Positions 1 to 7,442 of a DNA stretch of 64,000 nt are shown here, piece by piece. The position numbers and the translations under genes were made by a program. A model generated the notes under the pieces. It was given only the letters and a program-made list of their open reading frames with translations, did no database searches and was not told the DNA's origin. Origin of the DNA: Lithodes maja (lineage: Eukaryota; Arthropoda; Malacostraca; Decapoda; Lithodidae); NCBI GenBank assembly GCA_037953745.1, contig JBAKBP010001579.1:124001-188000 (forward strand). Direction: 5' to 3'. How positions within the stretch are numbered: the first letter of the stretch is position 1; each line of letters opens with the position of its first letter.

Positions 1-13
1 ACAGAAGTGGGTT

Positions 14-916
14 ATGCCTACCCACGATCCGGACTGTGGCTGCCATAACTGCGGCCGATTCTTTCTACTTCAGCACAAGACTTCTACCCGTACAGTACTC
101 ACCGAACATCTTCACAAATTTCTTTCCAAGCGAGCTCCAGCGGAAGATGCTCAAATTCACCCGACTCCTTGTTATTGTGTCACCCATATTTGTGAATCTG
201 ATCCTACGCCCAAGGACTTGATGCAGAGCTTCCTGAAGGACAATAACCTGTTGGATTCTGACTTGACTAATATAGAGCTATCACAATCCCGATTTGATGT
301 TCACCAACCTCCTGTCAATGTGTGTACCACCCTCACCACGCCTGCTCCTCCCTGTAACCTTGAGCGACATGTTCCCTTAGCCGCTCCCCACTGCCCAGAT
401 CCCGATGCTCCCAAACCTAGAGACATTCCCCCACAAACTCCTGCTAACCCTACGACACCATCATCTGACAAACCTTCGATAAAGACTCATCATACCCCGA
501 GCCCCTCACAATCTCCTGTATTGATATGTCACACCAATATCCCACCTGACAAATGTGGATGTCCAATTTGTTTCCGTAATTACATCACACCCCATATCTG
601 TGCCACGGATCCCTGCCTCCTTGCTCGGACGCAGGAATTTGTCACCACACGTACACTTCCCCCTAACCCTGATGAAGATGTTACCTCCGCTTATCTATTT
701 ATGGACACTCTGCGCCAAAAACTCCTCCACTGCCCCACCCTTGTTCCTAAACTAGTCACACAATTCACAGCTATTTCTGAAAAATTTACAGACCTTACAT
801 CTACCCCTTCACCTTCATCCACACAACCCTCTCCACACTCACAACCTTTACCAGACTCTCTTCAAGAGACCTCTATTGTCGATGACTCTGACAATCCTAT
901 TCTTGATGGCATATAA
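14..916 (+). CDS. LINE ORF1 (gag-like), two CxC-x2-C motifs
   Basis: A 300-residue ORF1 upstream of ORF2, presumably the RNA-binding nucleocapsid-like protein needed for retrotransposition. It is Pro/Thr/Ser-rich in the middle. It has two similar cysteine motifs, DCGCHNC near residue 7 and KCGCPIC near residue 180, each followed by an aromatic/basic stretch and a further His or Cys. These are not canonical CCHC knuckles. The C-terminus is acidic (VDDSDN). The stop overlaps the ORF2 start by 11 nt (906-916), an arrangement suited to termination-reinitiation. The assignment as ORF1 rests on position, composition and the overlap; I recognise no standard domain. The start is the first ATG and could be preceded by sequence outside the window. 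Confidence 0.75.
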   Translation: MPTHDPDCGCHNCGRFFLLQHKTSTRTVLTEHLHKFLSKRAPAEDAQIHPTPCYCVTHICESDPTPKDLMQSFLKDNNLLDSDLTNIELSQSRFDVHQPPVNVCTTLTTPAPPCNLERHVPLAAPHCPDPDAPKPRDIPPQTPANPTTPSSDKPSIKTHHTPSPSQSPVLICHTNIPPDKCGCPICFRNYITPHICATDPCLLARTQEFVTTRTLPPNPDEDVTSAYLFMDTLRQKLLHCPTLVPKLVTQFTAISEKFTDLTSTPSPSSTQPSPHSQPLPDSLQETSIVDDSDNPILDGI

Positions 917-3900
917 CATTTTGCAATGGAATATAAACGGATACCAAACTCGCCTCCGTATGGGAGAATTACAACGATTACTTAAGTTATATTCACCATT
1001 ATGCATTTGCCTCCAACATGTAGGCAATTTTGTTGTCCCCCCCAGGCATTATACTGTTGCTGCTAGCTCCCCTATAACCCCTTCACATCTCCGAACGACC
1101 ATCCTTGTGCACTATAAGTGCGTATTTGTTCCTGTCACCCTTGACCCCAACCCTTTTCAAACAACTGCCGTCTCCATTTCATTACCAGACCTTCCTTCCT
1201 TGACTGTTTGCTCCTCCTACAATCAACCCTCCTGTCATTACAATACTTCAGACCTTCATCAACTAGTACAACAACTGACCCCACCGTACCTTATTCTGGG
1301 CGACTTTAACGCACACTCTCCCCTTTGGGGCAACCCAAACACAGACGTCCCAGGCGATAAAATTGAAAAATATCTCCTTCATTCTACTCTTTGTTGTCTC
1401 AACTTTGACACCCCCACCTACAGATCTGCTACCCACTGTACATTTTCCGCTGTTGATCTTTCCTTTGCCTCGGATGACGCAGCTCCACTATTTGACTGGT
1501 CAGTTTTACAGGATCGCTTCTCCAGCGACCACTACCCTATACTCCTTAAGTATTTGTGCCCTGCATCCTCCCCTCAAATATCGAGTTATAATCTCTCTAA
1601 AGCCGATTGGACGTCTTATACGCACTCCTCTGCAGACGTTTCGGACTTCTCCCCTACCTCTTCCCCTGCCCACAATTTTGATTATTTTTCGTCCTTCCTG
1701 AACTCCATTGCACGCACTCATATCCCGCTTACCTCCTCGCTGACGCACCCTCGCCAGGTCCCTTGGTGGACGCCCACTCTAGCCCAAATGATAAAATTCA
1801 AGCATCGTGTGGAACGCCTTCTTAAGCGTCTGAGTGTTAGGCAGCGGCGTTTAAAGACTGTTTCCCCCCGGCTTTTTTCCACTAATCGTTACTTTGACCT
1901 TATAACCATCACTATTGAAAAAATTGCCCTTAAAACGTTCTATAACAAGATCTGTGCAGTTGTCAAACGCAGTATCCTTGACAACAAGATACTTTCATGG
2001 CGATCATATATCTCGTCCTTCAATTCCCGCACCCCTCTCTCTACTTTATGGAAAAAGTTTCGCAGTATCAACGGACGCACTGTACGGCCTCCACTCTCTC
2101 CACTCAAAGACCCTGCCTCGGACTCGCTTACACATGACCCCCTTGACATCGCTGCCATACATGCCAAACATTTCTGTCACGTCAGCTCAGACCAGTCATT
2201 GCCTCATCAATTTCTTCGTTATAAATGTATGGAGGAATCTCGCCCGCTATCTTTTCATAGCGGGAAAACACATGAATATAACACCCCTTTTTCAATTCCG
2301 GAATTGCGACACGCGCTCGACCTGTGTACAGACACTACTCCTGGCCCGGATGGATTCTCGTACGCTCTCATCCGTCACCTCCATCCACGTGCGCTACAAC
2401 ATCTTTTACAACTGTACAATCAGTTTTGGATAAGTAACTACTTCCCACCGTCTTGGCGGCATGCTTACACTATACCCGTACCGAAGCCTGGAAAAGATCA
2501 TAGTCTTCCCACAAATTACAGACCGATTGTGCTTACCTCATGCCTCTGCAAATTAATGGAAAAAATGATCAATCCTCGACTTTTACATTACGCTGAGTCA
2601 CATGCCCTCCTATCCCCATATCAGAATGGTTCCCGCCCTGGCCGTTCTACACTGCACTCACTTATTCGCCTTGAACACCAAATACGTGATGGGTTCTCCA
2701 AGAACCAACCCACAGTGGCAATATTTTTTGACATTGCTAAGGCTTATGACACAACATGGAGACACAGGATTTTAAAAAAATTACACAATTCTGGCATGCG
2801 GGGTCCTCTTCCCTGCTTTTTACAAAATTTTCTCTCTAACCGTACATTCCAGGTCAAAAATAATGGTCTCCTATCGGACATTATGTCACAAATTAATGGA
2901 ATACCACAAGGATGTGCCCTTAGCAGCTTACTCTTTATTATGGCGATCAATAGTGTCATACGCAGCCTCCCACCTGAAATATCGTATAGCTTGTATGTGG
3001 ACGACTTCGCAATATATTATACTTCTCCCAGTCTGACTCACATACAACGGCGTCTCAACATTGCTCTAAAATCCATCCACTCTTGGGCATCCACTGCTGG
3101 TTTTCAATTTTCTGCTGAAAAGACTAACGCCGTTGTATTCTATAGAAATGTTCGACATTTACGTAACCAGTCCATTACTCTCACCATGGGACATTCTAAT
3201 ATTCAGATCCTTCCACATACCAGGTTCCTTGGTTTAATCTTTGATACTCACCTCAATTGGAAGAGTCACATTGCCTGCTTAAAGGCACGTTGCCTCCAGA
3301 GAATGAATGTTCTGAAAACAGTCGCACGAGTCCATTGGGGCGCAGATCGCGCTACGCTTTTACTGTTCTACAGAGCTACCATCCTCTCAGCCCTAGATTA
3401 TGGTAGCCCTGTCTATGGCACGGCCTCTGCTTCCACATTAGGAACCCTCGACAGCGTACACCATTTGGGCATCCGCATTAGCTCAGGGGCATTCCGTTCC
3501 TCTCGTGTCTCCAATATCCTATGTGAGGCTGGGACCTTACCTCTAGCCTATCACCGTCGATTAGTCCTCATGCGTACGGCTGTTCGCCTCCGTCATGACC
3601 CAACTCTACTAGAACTATTCCATTCCACAGATAACTATCGTTCAACCATTCCAGTGCCATTCCCACTATTGTCTCGCCAATTGCTCTCCACTTACAGTAT
3701 CACCGTTCCTCCCATAACTCCCCCTCCTAGTCACATCACTCCGTGGACCCTAAAACACCCTACAGTTTGCTTTCACTTAGCAGATCAACTTGATGCCCAA
3801 GCCCCATCTCAACGTCGACATCTCGCTTTACAACATCTTGATGATCACATCCCGGCTGTTTTCATTTACACCGATGGCTCGAAAACTGCGGATGCCGTGG

Positions 3901-4682
3901 GTTGCGCTGCAGTCTCAGACCATGGCTTGTCTCAAAGTACCTTACACCATCACTCCACAGTTTTCACTGCTGAATTATGGGCTATTCAAGGTGCTTTAAG
4001 CACCATCTCTTCATTATCGAGGAACTCTCCACGGGTCGTTATCTGTAGTGACTCAAAGAGTGCACTGCAAGCCTTATGTGTATTTGCCCCCAAGGACCCA
4101 TTGGTCAAGACTATCATCCACACAATACACAAATTACAGTGCGCTAATCGTTCCATCACACTGTGCTGGATCCCCGCGCATGTAGGAATTCCAGGGAATG
4201 AGCGTGCAGACTTCCTCGCTAAGCAAGCGTGTCATGGTACACCCTCTACTACTTTGCTGCGTTCGGAGGATATGCTCCCTGTCCTCCGTCGCCATGTTTA
4301 TGACGCTTGGCGAGTTGAGTGGAGAGCGCAACCATTAACTGGCCACCTTCGCTCCATTAAGGATGACATACACTTGTGGCCCTCTTCAATTAATGGTTCA
4401 CGTGCAGACCAAACCCTATTAACTAGATTACGTTTAGGCCACACGCGCCTCACACATGGTTACCTGATGTCCACCCCTCGTGGTCCACCACCTGAATGCC
4501 AACATTGCCATACATCATTGACTGTTTTTCACTTTCTTTGTATTTGTCCCGTCTATGCATCTGAAAGACGGAGATTCTTGCTGAACACCTCATTACATGG
4601 CATCCTCTCTGACTCAGACTCTTTCAATTTCACCCCTATTCGTCACTTCCTGAGAGCGATAAATTTATACAATGACATATAA
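906..4682 (+). CDS. LINE ORF2: endonuclease, reverse transcriptase, RNase H
   Basis: A multidomain protein for target-primed reverse transcription. From the ATG at 906, an APE-type endonuclease occupies about residues 5-215 (ILQWNINGY, LGDFNAH near 131, SSDHYP near 206). The RT spans about 440-760, with TPGPDG, FFDIAKAYD, GIPQGC and the catalytic YVDDF near 696. RNase H follows at about 980-1105 (YTDGS, FTAELWA, CSDSKSA, HVGIPGNERAD), with the acidic catalytic residues present. A C-terminal CxxC...H...C knuckle (CQHCH...FLCIC) lies near 1198. I prefer 906 to the upstream in-frame ATG at 876 because its ATG overlaps the ORF1 stop. One oddity: the endonuclease position that normally reads LQE has CLQHV, so the usual metal-binding Glu is His. 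The frame is open throughout, so this copy may be young. Confidence 0.92.
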   Translation: MAYNILQWNINGYQTRLRMGELQRLLKLYSPLCICLQHVGNFVVPPRHYTVAASSPITPSHLRTTILVHYKCVFVPVTLDPNPFQTTAVSISLPDLPSLTVCSSYNQPSCHYNTSDLHQLVQQLTPPYLILGDFNAHSPLWGNPNTDVPGDKIEKYLLHSTLCCLNFDTPTYRSATHCTFSAVDLSFASDDAAPLFDWSVLQDRFSSDHYPILLKYLCPASSPQISSYNLSKADWTSYTHSSADVSDFSPTSSPAHNFDYFSSFLNSIARTHIPLTSSLTHPRQVPWWTPTLAQMIKFKHRVERLLKRLSVRQRRLKTVSPRLFSTNRYFDLITITIEKIALKTFYNKICAVVKRSILDNKILSWRSYISSFNSRTPLSTLWKKFRSINGRTVRPPLSPLKDPASDSLTHDPLDIAAIHAKHFCHVSSDQSLPHQFLRYKCMEESRPLSFHSGKTHEYNTPFSIPELRHALDLCTDTTPGPDGFSYALIRHLHPRALQHLLQLYNQFWISNYFPPSWRHAYTIPVPKPGKDHSLPTNYRPIVLTSCLCKLMEKMINPRLLHYAESHALLSPYQNGSRPGRSTLHSLIRLEHQIRDGFSKNQPTVAIFFDIAKAYDTTWRHRILKKLHNSGMRGPLPCFLQNFLSNRTFQVKNNGLLSDIMSQINGIPQGCALSSLLFIMAINSVIRSLPPEISYSLYVDDFAIYYTSPSLTHIQRRLNIALKSIHSWASTAGFQFSAEKTNAVVFYRNVRHLRNQSITLTMGHSNIQILPHTRFLGLIFDTHLNWKSHIACLKARCLQRMNVLKTVARVHWGADRATLLLFYRATILSALDYGSPVYGTASASTLGTLDSVHHLGIRISSGAFRSSRVSNILCEAGTLPLAYHRRLVLMRTAVRLRHDPTLLELFHSTDNYRSTIPVPFPLLSRQLLSTYSITVPPITPPPSHITPWTLKHPTVCFHLADQLDAQAPSQRRHLALQHLDDHIPAVFIYTDGSKTADAVGCAAVSDHGLSQSTLHHHSTVFTAELWAIQGALSTISSLSRNSPRVVICSDSKSALQALCVFAPKDPLVKTIIHTIHKLQCANRSITLCWIPAHVGIPGNERADFLAKQACHGTPSTTLLRSEDMLPVLRRHVYDAWRVEWRAQPLTGHLRSIKDDIHLWPSSINGSRADQTLLTRLRLGHTRLTHGYLMSTPRGPPPECQHCHTSLTVFHFLCICPVYASERRRFLLNTSLHGILSDSDSFNFTPIRHFLRAINLYNDI

Positions 4683-4820
4683 CTGCTGACATATACGTGA
4701 CTTTAAACTCTGTACCACCTCCTCCACCACTAGCCTTGAGAGGGCCTAGGCCCAGTGGGCTAGTATAAAATAAAAGCATCATCAACAACAAGTATTGTGA
4801 TGCTTGATGAAGTGTGAGGG

Positions 4821-5300
4821 TTTTTTTTTTTTTTTTTTTTTTTTCATGCCATTCATGTTTAATTGAAAGATGTGGACATGTGTGCGACGTGTGTTAGATG
4901 CTGCTGCACCGGGGTGAGGTGGGGTAGGAGGGGTGGGTGACAGATTTGGTGGTGGGAATGGAGACTGAGGTAAAGGGGGTTGATTAGGATGGGGTGGATT
5001 GCCGAATGGTTGGTGGGTTTGAGACTTAGAGGGAGGGGGTGGGGTGGGGGTTTGAGGAAGGGTGTAGGCAATATGGGGAGCAGGTCAAGGTGTTTGTGTA
5101 GTGTCCCATGGAAGCAAATGTTATGCATGTGAAATGTATCCAGTTCCCACAGGAAATACAGAGAACTGAACCCTTTGTCTGTCGACTATAAGTGATTGGC
5201 TTAGAGCAACTCTGACATATGTATGTGTGGGTGGGTCCAGGGTTGCTCGCAATGTCTCCGGCTAGAAGAAGTCTTCGAGAAATAACCGCCAAAGAAGCAT
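4821..5300 (-). pseudogene. Retroelement ORF fragment: 2A-like NPGP motif plus PHD-like finger
   Basis: On the minus strand, 5292-5026 encodes a short leader ending LLLAGDIASNPGP. A cysteine/histidine cluster follows at once (CQSC, CISC, HFTC, CSPYC) that looks like a PHD/treble-clef finger. NPGP leaders and PHD fingers are known at the N-termini of some CR1-like LINE proteins, which is the basis for the call. The reading frame shifts into a Pro/His-rich linker (5128-4859). The sequence ends in a T24 run at 4821-4844, which is a poly(A) tail on this strand. It therefore looks like a retroposed 5' fragment. The canonical 2A pattern has Glu where this has Ala, so ribosome skipping is uncertain. 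Confidence 0.6.
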
Positions 5301-5576
5301 TTCCCAGTAAGGGAGAAATGCAATGTTATGTTGAGAATGTGTGGTACGTGTCCAGGCGACCGAAGCCATTCCAGGATCTCGTGCCCCCTTGAGGGTGGGA
5401 GGGGATGTCGTGGAGGTTTGGCCCCATCGCTGCTCCTTTTCCGATTTGCAGCATTGGAGGGTTCGTCCACAGCGAGGATGCCACCACACCAATGTAAATT
5501 TAATGCAGTGTCGAGAAATTTGGGAAATCGATCAAAAATGCAGCCTATGAATCATATAAAATAGATATAAGTAACT

Positions 5577-6040
5577 CAGTGAAAACGAGTTAGGAGGTAT
5601 TATCAGCAGTGATCTGAAACCAAGAAACCAACACGTCAATGTTCGAAATAAGACAAATCGAGTTCTTGGATCTATATCTAGAAGCATGAGTAACGGAAGA
5701 GCAGACGTAATATCGAAACTTTACCTAGCATTAGTGAGGCCTCATTCATATGAATTATGCTGTTCAATTTAGATGTCCTTATTACAGAATGGAATTGGAA
5801 GCATGATAAAAGTGATCCACAAAATTAGAAGTCTTCCAAATGAAGAAAGAGTGAAGAAGTTTGTCTTGCATTCGTTAGAGAGACGTAGTTAGGGGTTATG
5901 ATATACATTTTCAAATGGCTAAGTGGGATTAATGATAATGACAAGAAAACATTTCAGAAATTCAGTGATAGCGAGAGAACTCGCACAAATTGTGTCAAAT
6001 TATTACAAATTTTGTTTCAGAAAAGATAAGGAAGTAGGCC
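5577..6040 (+). pseudogene. Decayed CR1-like reverse transcriptase C-terminal scrap
   Basis: Translating with frameshifts gives SDLKPRNQHV, NRVLGSISRSMS, KLYLALVRPH, an in-frame stop, then KVIHKIRSLP and FKWLSGIND. These match the order of post-RT motifs (LGVxxxxxLKxxxH, NRxLGxIxR, LYxxLVRPHLEY, FKxxxG) in CR1/L2-type proteins such as the one at 6111-7442. Several stops and indels are present. No ends or target duplication were found. It lies in opposite orientation to the neighbouring CR1 element, so it is an independent, older insertion. Confidence 0.55.
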
Positions 6041-6110
6041 TACTTGTTTAGTACCAGAATTATAGATATTCTTACAGTTTCTTACAGTAGATTCTCTGGA
6101 AAAAGGCACA

Positions 6111-7442
6111 CTAGGCCTGTGTATCCAGCTCAATACCAGTATTTGCACTGCTGCGGTCGTTCACGGTGTTGGCGGCGGCGGTAGCAGACACAACATTTTT
6201 ACTATTCTGTATTTTTGTTTTATAATCAAACTTCAAATCTTGTCTTCCCCATGCTTTATCAAGATTACTCTCAAACTCCCTTATTGATTCGGAATCGACT
6301 ACATACTGGGGCAGTGCGTTCCACTCATTTACCACTCTATCACAAAATGAGTTCTTTGCCTTCTCAAGTCTATTTCTTTCTTTGTAAATTTTCTTAGAGT
6401 GTCCTCTCGTTCTTGTTCCCTCCCGCATCAAGAAGATACCCTCACACACATCCTCATCGTACTTTCCTGACACTATCTTAAAAGTCTCTATCATATCCCC
6501 TCTCTTTCTCCGATATGCCAGTGTTGGAAGCCCCAGTGTCCTCAACCTTTGCTTATAGCCCGCATTCTTCAACGTTGGTACCAGTTTGCTAGCTCTCCTC
6601 TGCACCTTCTCCACTGCTTCTATATCCTTTACCATATATGGAGCCCACACCTGGTTCGCATATTCCAGGTGCGGCCTAACCAGCGCTGTATAGAGATTCC
6701 TGAAGATTTCTTCGTCAAGTGACACAAATGTCCTCCTTATCAGCCCTACAATTCTATTGGCTTTGTTTATCTTTTCCGCTGAATGTTCTGAGAAATTTAA
6801 CTTATTGTCTATCACTACTCCTATATCCTTTTCTGCATTCACTTCCTCCATCGCTTCATACATACTGTATCCTACCTTGTCTATCTTGCTTGTCCCAATC
6901 TGCATGTACTTGCATTTTTTTGGATGAAAAGGCATTAACCAATGCTCAGACCATCCCTTCATGCCCTCCACATCTCCTTGAAGCAAACCCACATCTTCCT
7001 TACTCCTCACTCTTCTATACAGCTTAGTGTCATCCGCATACAGGTATACCTCACTTCCATTAGTTATAACTTCAGGTAAGTCGTTGATAAATATAACGAA
7101 CAGCAGTGGTCCCAACACAGATTCCTGAGGTACCCCACTTGTAATTTCCCTCCACCCCGAGCCTATTCCATTCACCAGTACCCTCTGTCTCCGATCTTTC
7201 AGGAAGGCTTCTATCCATTTCACACATTTCTCCCCTATATTATAGCTTCTAACTTTCTCTATTAACCTTTTATGTGGGACCTTATCGAAGGCCTTCATAA
7301 AATTGCAATATACCACGTCTATTACATCACCATCTTCTAGAATTTGCATCCAATCATCTACCACCTTAATTAGCTGTAGTACCGTCGACCTCCCCGGCAA
7401 GAATCCGAAGTGTCTCCCACTGAAAAGTTGGTTTGACTTCAT
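6111..7442 (-). pseudogene. LINE G ORF2, RT core and C-terminal part
   Basis: 443 residues beginning in RT motif FGFLPGRST and continuing through FMKAFDKVPH, GVPQESVLGPLLF (Gly of the usual PQGS is Glu), the catalytic YADDT, and the thumb region LVRPHLEYANQVW. It ends with the family-typical RTRGHSKK...FCDRVVNEWN...LPQYVV block. The start is set by the RTE insertion, not by a true ATG; the preceding residues lie at 10354 and upward. The PQG to PQE change may itself impair activity. Known role: reverse transcription at the nicked target. This copy cannot produce a full protein because of the insertion and the upstream stops. Confidence 0.88.

Larger units (their letters stand above)
1..4790 (+). 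mobile_element. I/jockey-type LINE with RNase H, apparently full coding capacity
   Basis: The element comprises ORF1 (14-916), ORF2 (906-4682) and a 3' UTR of about 110 bp. The 3' UTR ends in ATAAAATAAAAG followed by a CATCATCAACAACAA-like tail rather than a long poly(A). The 5' end lies at or beyond the window edge, so any promoter is not visible. Both ORFs are uninterrupted, which sets this copy apart from most others here. RNase H downstream of RT is typical of the I/R1/LOA-type LINEs; I cannot place the exact clade without a tree. Confidence 0.85.
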
